A stretch of DNA of 64,000 nt from Streptomyces liangshanensis (lineage in GTDB: Bacteria; Actinomycetota; Actinomycetes; Streptomycetales; Streptomycetaceae). Made by a program: the position numbers and the translations under genes. The notes beneath the pieces were generated by a model. The model was not told the origin of the DNA. It did no database searches and saw only the letters and a program-made list of their open reading frames with translations. Every line of letters starts with the position of its first letter. Position 1 is the first letter of the stretch. Location of the stretch: the NCBI RefSeq assembly GCF_011694815.1, contig NZ_CP050177.1, forward strand, positions 2,841,001-2,905,000, given 5' to 3'. Shown here in pieces: positions 17,349-24,549 of this stretch.

Positions 17349-17933
17349 TTGACCGTGGCCCCCCGCCGGGCCTCATATGAGGGCGTGCGACAGCGGCAGG
17401 CGGCCACGGACCGCCGGCGGGCCCGCGAGTTCGAGGCGTTCGTCGCGGGCGCGGCCGGCCGGCTTCTGCATGCGGCCACCCTGCTCACCGCGGAACCCGC
17501 CGACCCCGCATCGCCGCGCCCCGCGCCACGCGCCCAGCGGCTCCTGACCGCCGCGTTGGCCCGTACGTACGCGCGCTGGGACGAGCTGCGCGGCGAGGAC
17601 CCGTACGACGTCACCCGCCAGGACCTCGCGCTGCGGTACGCCCACGGCGCCTGGCGCACCCGCCACCACACCGCGGGAATCCTGGGACCTCTGCGCCCGC
17701 GGGAACGGGTGGTGCTGGTGCTGCGGCTGTACGAAGGGGTGGCGGAGGAGCAGACGGCCGCGCTGATCGGGCTGCCGCCGGACCGGGTGCGGATGATCTG
17801 CGCACGGGCGGTGACGCGGGTACGGGAAGCGGCGTCGGTACGGGAAGCGGCCCGGACCCCGGCGGCACCGGCATCAGCACCGGCGCCGGCGCCGTCACAG
17901 GCACCGGCACCGGCACGGAAGGCGGCGGAATGA
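17349..17933 (+). CDS. Sigma-factor-like protein (SigE/ECF-type helix-turn-helix)
   Basis: About 194 residues from a TTG at 17349 (a GTG at 17355 is equally possible; the ribosome site is weak, and the frame stays open further upstream without coding character). Seen: a helical N-terminal half (REFEAFVAGAAGRLLHAATLL...) in the place of sigma region 2, lacking the usual aromatic -10 recognition pattern, and a good region-4 HTH: LRPRERVVLVLRLYEGVAEEQTAALIGLPPDRV (shown in part). The tail is an Ala/Pro low-complexity run. It overlaps the next small membrane gene by 4 bases, the layout of a sigma and its membrane partner. Confidence 0.65.
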   Translation: MTVAPRRASYEGVRQRQAATDRRRAREFEAFVAGAAGRLLHAATLLTAEPADPASPRPAPRAQRLLTAALARTYARWDELRGEDPYDVTRQDLALRYAHGAWRTRHHTAGILGPLRPRERVVLVLRLYEGVAEEQTAALIGLPPDRVRMICARAVTRVREAASVREAARTPAAPASAPAPAPSQAPAPARKAAE

Positions 17934-18181
17934 CGCGTTCCGAGCGCGAGGAGGCCGAGGTCAGACAGCTGCTGGACGGCCCGCACCCCACCGTCCCCGC
18001 CGACCTCGCGCCCAGGGCCCTCGCCCGCGGCACCCGCCAACGCAACCGCCGCCGCACCGTGCGCCGGATCCTCTGGCTGACCCTGATCGCCGCCGTCGTC
18101 GCCTTCGCGGTCTGGGCGGCGGTCGCCGACCCGTGGAATCCCCCACCGATGCGGACGACCCCGCCCCTGGAGGGCGGTTGA
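17930..18181 (+). CDS. Small single-pass membrane protein coupled to the sigma-like gene
   Basis: 83 residues, ATG overlapping the previous stop (ATGA). Seen: an N-terminal acidic/helical segment (REEAEVRQLLDGPHPTVPADLAPRALARG), a strongly basic stretch RQRNRRRTVRR, then one transmembrane helix (ILWLTLIAAVVAFAVWAAV) and a short Pro-rich outer tail. No zinc-binding HxxxCxxC motif is present. Position and topology suggest an anti-sigma-like partner for the preceding protein, but this is inference. Confidence 0.75.
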   Translation: MTRSEREEAEVRQLLDGPHPTVPADLAPRALARGTRQRNRRRTVRRILWLTLIAAVVAFAVWAAVADPWNPPPMRTTPPLEGG

Positions 18182-18190
18182 CCCACGCGA

Positions 18191-18224
18191 ACCGCCTCCC
18201 GGGCGGAAGGGCCCGGGAGGCGGT
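18191..18224. terminator. Terminator between the small membrane gene and cystathionine gamma-synthase
   Basis: A perfect 14-bp stem, ACCGCCTCCCGGGC (18191-18204) with GCCCGGGAGGCGGT (18211-18224), and a 6-base loop. It lies 9 bases after one stop and 18 bases from the convergent stop, so it can serve both strands. Confidence 0.9.
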
Positions 18225-18242
18225 GGAAGGCCGGGGAGCGCT

Positions 18243-19403
18243 CTAGCCCAGCGCCTGCTGGAGGTCCGCCAGCAGGTCGTCCGCGGACTCCAGGCCCACC
18301 GACAGCCGTACCAGGTCCGACGGGACCTCCAGCGCCGAGCCCGCCACCGAGGCGTGCGTCATGCGGCCGGGGTGTTCGATCAGGGACTCGACGCCGCCCA
18401 GGGACTCGCCCAGCGTGAAGAGCTTCGCGCGGTCGCAGACCGCGACCGCCGCCTCCTCGCCGCCCTCGACCTGGAACGACACCATCCCGCCGAACGCCTT
18501 CATCTGCTTCGCGGCGACCTCGTGGCCCGGGTGGTCGGGCAGGCCCGGGTAGAGGACCTTGGTGACCCGGGGGTGGCGGACGAGCATGTCCGCGATCCGG
18601 GTCGCGTTCTCGCTGTGCCGGTCCATCCGGACCGCGAGCGTCTTGACGCCCCGCAGCACCAGCCACGCGTCGAAGGGGCCGGCGATCGCGCCCATCGCGT
18701 TCTGGTGGTACGCCAGTTCCTCCGCCAGGTCCGCGTCGTCGACGACCAGCGCGCCGCCGACCACGTCCGAGTGGCCGCCCATGTACTTCGTCGTGGAGTG
18801 CACGACGACGTCCGCGCCCAGCGCGAGCGGCTGCTGGAGGTAGGGGCTGGCGAAGGTGTTGTCGACGACCAGCTTCGCGCCGGCCGCGCGCGCGACACCC
18901 GCGAGCCCGGCGATGTCGCTGATGTTGAGGAGCGGGTTCGAGGGGGTCTCGACCCAGATCGCCTTCGTACGGGGGGTCAGCGCGGCCCGCACCGCCGCCG
19001 GGTCGGAGGTGTCCGCGACGGACCACTCGACGCCCCAGCGCGAGACGACCTTCGCGAAGAGGCGGAACGTGCCGCCGTACGCGTCGTTCGGGATGACGAC
19101 GTGGTCACCGGGCGACAGCAGCGTGCGCAGCAGGCAGTCCTCCGCGGCCAGGCCCGACGCGAAGGCGAGCCCGCGCCGGCCGCCCTCCAGGGCCGCCAGG
19201 TTCTCCTCCAGCGCGGTACGGGTCGGGTTGGCGCTGCGGCTGTACTCGTAACCGCCCCGCAGCCCGCCCACCCCGTCCTGCTTGTACGTGGAGACCTGGT
19301 AGATCGGGGGGACGACCGCGCCGGTGAGGGGATCGGCGGTGTTCCCCGCGTGGATGGCGACGGTCTCGAAGTTGCGGTGCTCGCCGCTGTGCTGGTGGCT
19401 CAT
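18243..19403 (-). CDS. metB: Cystathionine gamma-synthase
   Basis: 386 residues when begun at ATG 19403 (MSHQHSGEHRNFETVAIHAG); a longer extension is not supported. Seen: the Cys/Met-metabolism PLP fold with YEYSRSANPTR, the PLP lysine in STTKYMGGHSD (K206), ETPSNPLLN, and the closing SVGLESADDLLADLQQAL. Reaction: O-succinyl- or O-acetyl-homoserine plus cysteine to cystathionine; the closely related gamma-lyase cannot be fully excluded by sequence. Provides methionine in the cytosol. Note the methionine-sulphoxide reductase gene two genes away. Confidence 0.9.
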   Translation of the reverse strand: MSHQHSGEHRNFETVAIHAGNTADPLTGAVVPPIYQVSTYKQDGVGGLRGGYEYSRSANPTRTALEENLAALEGGRRGLAFASGLAAEDCLLRTLLSPGDHVVIPNDAYGGTFRLFAKVVSRWGVEWSVADTSDPAAVRAALTPRTKAIWVETPSNPLLNISDIAGLAGVARAAGAKLVVDNTFASPYLQQPLALGADVVVHSTTKYMGGHSDVVGGALVVDDADLAEELAYHQNAMGAIAGPFDAWLVLRGVKTLAVRMDRHSENATRIADMLVRHPRVTKVLYPGLPDHPGHEVAAKQMKAFGGMVSFQVEGGEEAAVAVCDRAKLFTLGESLGGVESLIEHPGRMTHASVAGSALEVPSDLVRLSVGLESADDLLADLQQALG

Positions 19404-19498
19404 GGGGACCGAGCGTAGCGCCGGAGAGCCGCCTCCCGCGTACGCCGCCCGGCACACCCCGTCCCCGTGACACCCCCGGCGTCCGGGACAATGGGGCC

Positions 19499-20602
19499 AT
19501 GGAGATGCTCTGGTTCCTGTTCGCGATCGGCCTGTTGGTGCTGGCCTTCAGCCCTTATCTCAGGCGGCGGCGCGGCGGTCCCCGCCTGGTCGCGCCCGGT
19601 TCACCGGACGCCGCGGACCCGGCCGACTACGGATTCGTGCGGCAGGAGGAGCTGGACATCCGGCTCCCGGGGCCCGACGAGGACCTCCTCGACGTGCTCG
19701 ACGTCGTCCAGGCCACCCAGGACTGGCGCCCCGCCGCCCGGCTGCTCGCCGCGACGCCGAAGGAGGGCGAGCTGCGCTGGCAGCGGGTGCAGGCCTTCGC
19801 GGGCGCCGCGTCGCTGGAGCTCCAGCAGCGGCCCGGGGTGGGCGGGACCTGGCTGCGGACGTGGCGGTCGGAGGCGCCGAAGGACGCGGGGGCGGCCGCG
19901 GTGTACGCGGAGTTCCTGGTCCAGCAGGCGTGGCGGACCTCGGCCGTCGGCGCGGACGACTTCCGGATCATCCTGGAGGAGGCCCGCACGCTGTGCGGCG
20001 AGGCGGCCCTGCTGGCGCCCGGCGACCCCGTCCCGTACATCGTCGAGCTGTCGGTGGCGCGGGGCCTCGGCTATCCGCACGACGGGTTCGACCAGGTGTG
20101 GGCGAAGGTCATCGACCGGGCGCCCGCGCACATGGGTGCGCACCTGGCGGCGCTGCGGTACTGGTCGGAGGCGTGGCACGGGTCGCGCGAGGAGGCGGAC
20201 CACTTCGCGACGACGGCCGCCGCGCGGGCCGCGCAGGGCTCGCTGCTGGCCGCGCTGCCACTGTTCGCGGTGTACGAGCACCTTCCCGAGGTCAATCTGG
20301 TGCAGGGCTTCTACCGGAGCGCGGTGGTACGGAAGGCGGTGGAGGGCGCGCTGTTCGCGGTGCACGCGGCGCGGCACGACGACCCGATGCTGTCGCACGT
20401 ACGGCACCTGCTGGTCCTCTTCCTCGTCCGGTCGGAGCGCTGGTCCGAGGCGATGAACCAGCTGGTGGGGGTGGACGGGCACGTCGGCGCCCTGCCCTGG
20501 ACCCACACGCCCGACCCGGCGGCGGAGTACGCGGTGTACCGGGCGCTGGCGGTGGCGGGGTTCGAGGCGAACGGCGGCAGCACGGCGTCGCTCCCGGGGT
20601 GA
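19499..20602 (+). CDS. Conserved hypothetical membrane-anchored protein
   Basis: 367 residues, ATG at 19499. A -10-like GACAAT sits about 7 bases before the ATG, so the message may be leaderless. Seen: one N-terminal membrane helix (MLWFLFAIGLLVLAFSPYL) followed by an RRRR stop-transfer, then a long soluble alpha-helical domain with Trp- and Ala-rich helices resembling TPR-like packing (AEFLVQQAWRTS..., YWSEAWHGSREEADHFA). Ends with LVGVDGHVGALPWTHTPDP. I do not recognise the family; it is probably a cytoplasmic helical-repeat protein tethered to the membrane. Confidence 0.8.
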   Translation: MEMLWFLFAIGLLVLAFSPYLRRRRGGPRLVAPGSPDAADPADYGFVRQEELDIRLPGPDEDLLDVLDVVQATQDWRPAARLLAATPKEGELRWQRVQAFAGAASLELQQRPGVGGTWLRTWRSEAPKDAGAAAVYAEFLVQQAWRTSAVGADDFRIILEEARTLCGEAALLAPGDPVPYIVELSVARGLGYPHDGFDQVWAKVIDRAPAHMGAHLAALRYWSEAWHGSREEADHFATTAAARAAQGSLLAALPLFAVYEHLPEVNLVQGFYRSAVVRKAVEGALFAVHAARHDDPMLSHVRHLLVLFLVRSERWSEAMNQLVGVDGHVGALPWTHTPDPAAEYAVYRALAVAGFEANGGSTASLPG

Positions 20603-20729
20603 CCCGGGCCACCCGGCCCGCCTCGCCCGCCCGCACCCCGGCCACCGCGCCCCACCTGCCGGAACGGAATGTCCCGGGCCCCCCGCACGTTGTGAAGCAC
20701 AGGACCCCACAGCCGAGGAGACCTGAGAG

Positions 20730-21395
20730 ATGTTCGTGTCACGCCGTACCCCCGTACTCCCCACCCCCGAGCAGGCCCTGCGCGGCCGCCCCGAGCCCGA
20801 GTACTCGGTGCCGGCCCGCCACACGGTCCTCGGCAACCCCTTGACCGGCCCCTATCCGGAAGGCCTGGAGGTCGCCGACTTCGGCCTGGGCTGCTTCTGG
20901 GGGGCCGAGCGCAATTTCTGGCAGACCGAGGGCGTCTGGACGACGCTCGTCGGCTACCAGGGCGGCTTCACGCCGAATCCGTCGTACGAGGAGGTCTGCT
21001 CGGGCCTCACCGGTCACACGGAGGCCGTGCGGGTCGTCTTCGACCCCAAGGTCGTGTCGTACGCGGAGCTGCTGAAGCTCTTCTGGGAGTCGCACAACCC
21101 CACCCAGGGCTTCCGCCAGGGCAATGACGTCGGCAGCCAGTACCGCTCGGCGATCTACACCCACTCCCCCGCCCAGGAGAAGGCCGCGGCCGACTCCCGG
21201 ACGTCGTACCAGCGCGTCCTGAACGACTCCGGGTACGGCGAGATCACCACGGAGATCGAGCCGTCGGAGGGCCGCCACTTCTACCCGGCGGAGGCGTACC
21301 ACCAGCAGTACCTGGACAAGAACCCCTCCGGTTACTGCGGCATCGGCGGCACGGGCGTCTCCTGCCCGATCGGTGTCGCCCCGGCCGCGAGCTGA
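20730..21395 (+). CDS. msrA: Peptide-methionine (S)-S-oxide reductase
   Basis: 221 residues, ATG at 20730 behind GAGGAGACC. Seen: the catalytic motif [13 protein letters not shown] (nucleophile C55), [18 protein letters not shown], and the resolving-Cys end [16 protein letters not shown], as in MsrA enzymes that pass the disulphide to thioredoxin. Repairs methionine-S-sulphoxide in oxidised proteins in the cytosol. The N-terminal ~45 residues precede the core as in other Streptomyces forms. The next gene follows after 9 bases. Confidence 0.96.
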   Translation: MFVSRRTPVLPTPEQALRGRPEPEYSVPARHTVLGNPLTGPYPEGLEVADFGLGCFWGAERNFWQTEGVWTTLVGYQGGFTPNPSYEEVCSGLTGHTEAVRVVFDPKVVSYAELLKLFWESHNPTQGFRQGNDVGSQYRSAIYTHSPAQEKAAADSRTSYQRVLNDSGYGEITTEIEPSEGRHFYPAEAYHQQYLDKNPSGYCGIGGTGVSCPIGVAPAAS

Positions 21396-21404
21396 CCTCA
21401 CCAC

Positions 21405-22064
21405 ATGGGCTTCCGCGGGTTCGCGCGGGTGGTGCGTGACGAGAGGGAGCCCCTTGTTCGACGGCATGCCGCGCTGCGGTGTGCCGTCGGGCGTTTTTGC
21501 CCGCTCGGCTTCCACGCGACGTGGGCGTACGTGACGACCGTCGCGTTGCCCTCCCCGGACCCGCGCCGGGATCCGGTGGCGCTGGTGCGGGCGCTGGAGG
21601 TGCTGGAGGCGGGCCGGGCGGTTCATCTCAGCAACGTGGCGGAGTTCGCGGTCCGTCGTCGTACGGAGAAGGCGCACGGCCGCCGCACCCCGAGGGCCGG
21701 CGACACCGGACGCCCGCCCGGGCCGCACTGGCCCGGGGAAACGCCCCCTTCCCGGCTGGGACTTGTCGCCGCCGTGGCGGACCGGCACACCGCGTTCCGG
21801 CGCGGCCCGTACCCCGACGCGACGCTCGCCGATCCGGCGCGGGCGGGCCAACTGGCCGGTCTGCACGGCCGCCTGGACGCCTGCGCGGGCGCGTACCTCA
21901 CCGGCCTCGGCCGCCCGGACGGCCCGGCCCGGCTCGAACTGGCCGACACCACGCGTGCCCTCGACGCCCTCGTCCGCTCCGGTCCCGCGCCCCTGAACGG
22001 GTACCTGCTGCCGTGGCTGCGCTTCGCCCGCCTGCTGGAGTACGCCTCGGACGCGGCGGGCTGA
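21405..22064 (+). CDS. Conserved hypothetical protein
   Basis: 219 residues, ATG at 21405, 9 bases after msrA and therefore likely co-transcribed. Seen: Arg/Ala/Leu-rich, with CPLGFHATWAYVTTVALPSPDP near residues 32-53 and helical segments such as ALVRALEVLEAGRAVHLSNVAEFAV. No signal peptide, membrane helix or known catalytic motif was found. Function unknown; its only clue is linkage to msrA. Confidence 0.65.
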   Translation: MGFRGFARVVRDEREPLVRRHAALRCAVGRFCPLGFHATWAYVTTVALPSPDPRRDPVALVRALEVLEAGRAVHLSNVAEFAVRRRTEKAHGRRTPRAGDTGRPPGPHWPGETPPSRLGLVAAVADRHTAFRRGPYPDATLADPARAGQLAGLHGRLDACAGAYLTGLGRPDGPARLELADTTRALDALVRSGPAPLNGYLLPWLRFARLLEYASDAAG

Positions 22065-22097
22065 CAACCCACCGGGCGACGCGCCCCCTCGTACCCC

Positions 22098-22616
22098 TCA
22101 CTTCGTCAGTACGTTCGCCGCCACGATGACCAGCCCGATCAGCACGTCGACGGCGCCCACGCGGCACGCGGCCCACCAGTCGCGGCCCGCCGTCCTGGCC
22201 GCCCAGAGACCCCAGCCGAACAGCGCGGCGGTGTTGACGGTCAGGGCCGCGTCGATCGCCGCGTTCTCGCTCCACCAGCCCCAGAACGAGCCGAGCAGCA
22301 GCGCCCCTGTCGGGACGGCCGCCGCGACCAGCGGCCACTCCGTCAGCACCGAGCGGACGGTGCTCGCGGTCACGGGCTTCTCGTCGGCCGTACGGTGGGC
22401 GATCGCGTGGGCGTACCCGTGCCCCGTCGCCGAGACCAGGGCCGCGACCATGATCCATACGGCGTCGTAGCCGGGGTCGTCGGGGCCCGTGTCGTGGTCG
22501 AGCGCGGCGGCCAGGGCACTGGCCAGGACCGTTCCGTACACACCGCCGAACAGCAGCCGCTGGAGCGGTTCTTCGCGCCGGCCCGGAGGCTCGGGGGCAC
22601 GGACGGGTTCGGACAA
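22098..22616 (-). CDS. Four-helix integral membrane protein of unknown function
   Basis: 172 residues from the TTG at 22616, chosen because GGGAGGTGG lies directly ahead; upstream extension lacks coding character. Seen: an N-terminal cytoplasmic segment, then about four to five hydrophobic helices (FGGVYGTVLASALAAAL, AVWIMVAALVSATGHGYAHAIA, VAAAVPTGALLLGSFWGWW, LTVNTAALFGWGLWAART, VGAVDVLIGLVIVAANVL). A GHGYAHAIAH stretch has several His in a helix, which could bind metal or haem, but no family is recognised. Converges with the preceding hypothetical gene. Confidence 0.75.
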   Translation of the reverse strand: MSEPVRAPEPPGRREEPLQRLLFGGVYGTVLASALAAALDHDTGPDDPGYDAVWIMVAALVSATGHGYAHAIAHRTADEKPVTASTVRSVLTEWPLVAAAVPTGALLLGSFWGWWSENAAIDAALTVNTAALFGWGLWAARTAGRDWWAACRVGAVDVLIGLVIVAANVLTK

Positions 22617-22945
22617 GGCGCCACCTCCCGGGACGAGGACGTCGTTCCACTCCGGAGATGTAACCGCACACCGGACATATCCCCCGCGAACCCGCACCCG
22701 GCCGTCGTGGCGCCCGGCCGGCGGCCCACCGGTGGTTTCCGGCCCCTCAAGCCCCAACCGCGTTATTTTGAAAGGCGTTTACCCCTCCCGAACCGCACCA
22801 AATGCTAGCGTTCACGCGCTCGTCGCCGGCCCGACGGTTCCGCTTCACTCCGTGGGGCCACGAGGGATGAGTGGATGTGCGCGCCCCCCGCAGCGCCGCT
22901 CCCCGTGCGGGTGCGCGCGCCCACGCCGAGACATGTGGAGACCGT

Positions 22946-24382
22946 ATGAGCGGCTCGTCCCGTACGCCGTCCCAGCCCCGCGGAGCGAGAGCCCTCGCCG
23001 GCGGTCTGGCGGCCGGCGCCCTGGTGCTGGGCACCCTCCTCACCGGGAGCGGCCCCGCCCTCGCGGCCGACGCTCCCGCGACCGTGCCGGCGGCCCCTGT
23101 CAGCTGTACGGGCCCGAACGCGGCGGCGCTCTGCGCCCGGCCCGGCGACCTCCTGGACGTGACGCTCGACCAGCTGCACCCCACCCAGCCCGCCATCGGC
23201 TTCGACCAGATCTACTACAAGCTCGGCCGCTACAGCAGCCCCAAGGACGAGCAGGCCGGCGACCTCAACAAGCGCTTCGACGACTGGTGCGAGACCAACG
23301 GGCAGGAAGAGGCGGCGTCCGCGCTGCCCGGCGCCCGGATCTCCGACCCGTCGAGCTTCACCTGCACGGTCGCGGTCGGCGACGAGACGCCCGACACCCT
23401 CGCCCAGATGAAGACGGTCGTGGTCGGCCCCGGCGGCGCGCTGTACCTGACCGACGGGCACCACACCCTGACGTCCTTCCTGGAGACGCCCGACGGCGGC
23501 CCGAGGACGCACATCCGGCTGCGGGTCACGGGCAACCTGAGCACGCTGTCCACGGCCGCGTTCTGGAAGACCATGCAGGACAACAAGTGGGTCTGGCTGC
23601 GGGACGAGAAGAACGACCCGATCACCGTCGACCAACTCCCCACCCGCCTCGGCCTCGCGTCCTTCCACGACGACCCGTACCGCGGCCTCGTCTACCTCAC
23701 CCGTGACATCGGCTACCAGGCACCGGCCGAGGCGGCCGAGTTCCTGGAGTTCTCCTGGGGCACCTGGCTGCGCGGGCGCCTGGACCTCGCGTCGTACGAC
23801 CTCCGCGACCCCGCGTCGTACCTCTCCGCCGTCCGTACGGCCTCCGAGGCCATGTCCGCCACCCCCGGCGACACCGAGATCACGCCCGGGCTGACCGCCG
23901 ACCAGGCGGGCCGCATGGCCGCGTGGAACGACGGCAAGAAGCCGACCGGCGGTGAGTTCGGAAAGCTGGGCCTCCCGCTCTCCGACAAGAAGCCCGGCAA
24001 GCTCGCCTTCGCCCTGGACTACCGCGCCAAGGTCGCCGTCCCGCCCGCCTGCACGAAGACACTGACCGGCGCGTACACCGGCCCGCTGGTGGTCACGTCC
24101 GGCGTCACCTGCCTGGACCGCACCCGCCTGACCGGCCCGGTCGTGGTCCGCGCGGGCGCGTCGCTGGTGTCGCGGGGCGCGGACATCACCGGTCCCGTCC
24201 AGGCGGTGGGTGCCCGTACGGTCAGCCTGTGCGGCACCCGGCTGACCGGCCCGCTCTCCGTTGTGAACACGACGGACCGGCTGACGCTGTCGGGCCCCGG
24301 CTGCACCGCGAACACCCTGAACGGCCCGGTCCAGCTCGTCGGCAACCCGGCCGAGGCACCGGTCCCGGCTCCGGCCGGCTGA
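22946..24382 (+). CDS. Secreted ParB-like domain protein with repetitive C-terminus
   Basis: 478 residues from the ATG at 22946 (GTGGAG ahead). Seen: a signal peptide with basic start and hydrophobic core ending ALAADAPA (about 18-45); then a domain with LDVTLDQLHPTQPAIGFDQI and ALYLTDGHHTLTSFLE, which match the two blocks of ParB/Srx-like N-terminal domains (here DGHH in place of DGQQR/DGHHR); then, from about residue 390, short Thr/Gly/Val repeats with paired Cys (CTKTLTGAYTGPLVV, CLDRTRLTGPVVV, CGTRLTGPLSVV) suggesting a small beta-solenoid. Probably an extracellular or wall-associated enzyme; the activity is unknown. Confidence 0.75.
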   Translation: MSGSSRTPSQPRGARALAGGLAAGALVLGTLLTGSGPALAADAPATVPAAPVSCTGPNAAALCARPGDLLDVTLDQLHPTQPAIGFDQIYYKLGRYSSPKDEQAGDLNKRFDDWCETNGQEEAASALPGARISDPSSFTCTVAVGDETPDTLAQMKTVVVGPGGALYLTDGHHTLTSFLETPDGGPRTHIRLRVTGNLSTLSTAAFWKTMQDNKWVWLRDEKNDPITVDQLPTRLGLASFHDDPYRGLVYLTRDIGYQAPAEAAEFLEFSWGTWLRGRLDLASYDLRDPASYLSAVRTASEAMSATPGDTEITPGLTADQAGRMAAWNDGKKPTGGEFGKLGLPLSDKKPGKLAFALDYRAKVAVPPACTKTLTGAYTGPLVVTSGVTCLDRTRLTGPVVVRAGASLVSRGADITGPVQAVGARTVSLCGTRLTGPLSVVNTTDRLTLSGPGCTANTLNGPVQLVGNPAEAPVPAPAG

Positions 24383-24458
24383 CCGCCTGACCGCCTGACC
24401 GCCCGCCGCCCGGCTTATTCGCTGGGCGCCGGGGGGCGGGGCCGCTACCGTTGACGGC

Positions 24459-24485
24459 ATGTTCGCGCACTACTTCTTCCTCTGA
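24459..24485 (+). CDS. Leader peptide MFAHYFFL of the ABC-F gene
   Basis: Eight codons, ATG at 24459 to TGA at 24485, ending 54 bases before the ABC-F start. A -10-like TACCGT (24446-24451) places transcription start at or next to the ATG, so the peptide may be read from a leaderless message. Its coding bases are complementary to the ribosome site and first codons of the ABC-F gene, as expected of a regulatory uORF on which an antibiotic-stalled ribosome opens the downstream site. Too short to judge by itself; support comes from the pairing and from the function of the next gene. Confidence 0.7.
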   Translation: MFAHYFFL

Positions 24486-24549
24486 TTCCGGACCCGCACC
24501 CCAGGTCCGAAGAATCCACCCGCCATCAGGGGAAGAAGCATGCGCGAAC
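24461..24549 (+). promoter_or_regulatory. Translational attenuator in front of the ABC-F gene
   Basis: GTTCGCGCA (24461-24469) pairs perfectly with TGCGCGAAC (24541-24549, start codon and codons 2-4), and CTTCTTCC (24473-24480) pairs perfectly with GGAAGAAG (24531-24538, the ribosome site). That gives 17 base pairs with one small 3/2 internal loop. Between the arms lies a second hairpin (TTCCGGACC near 24486-24494 with GGTCCGAA near 24504-24511). The long pairing would hide the ribosome site; a ribosome stalled on the leader peptide would free it. Confidence 0.75.
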
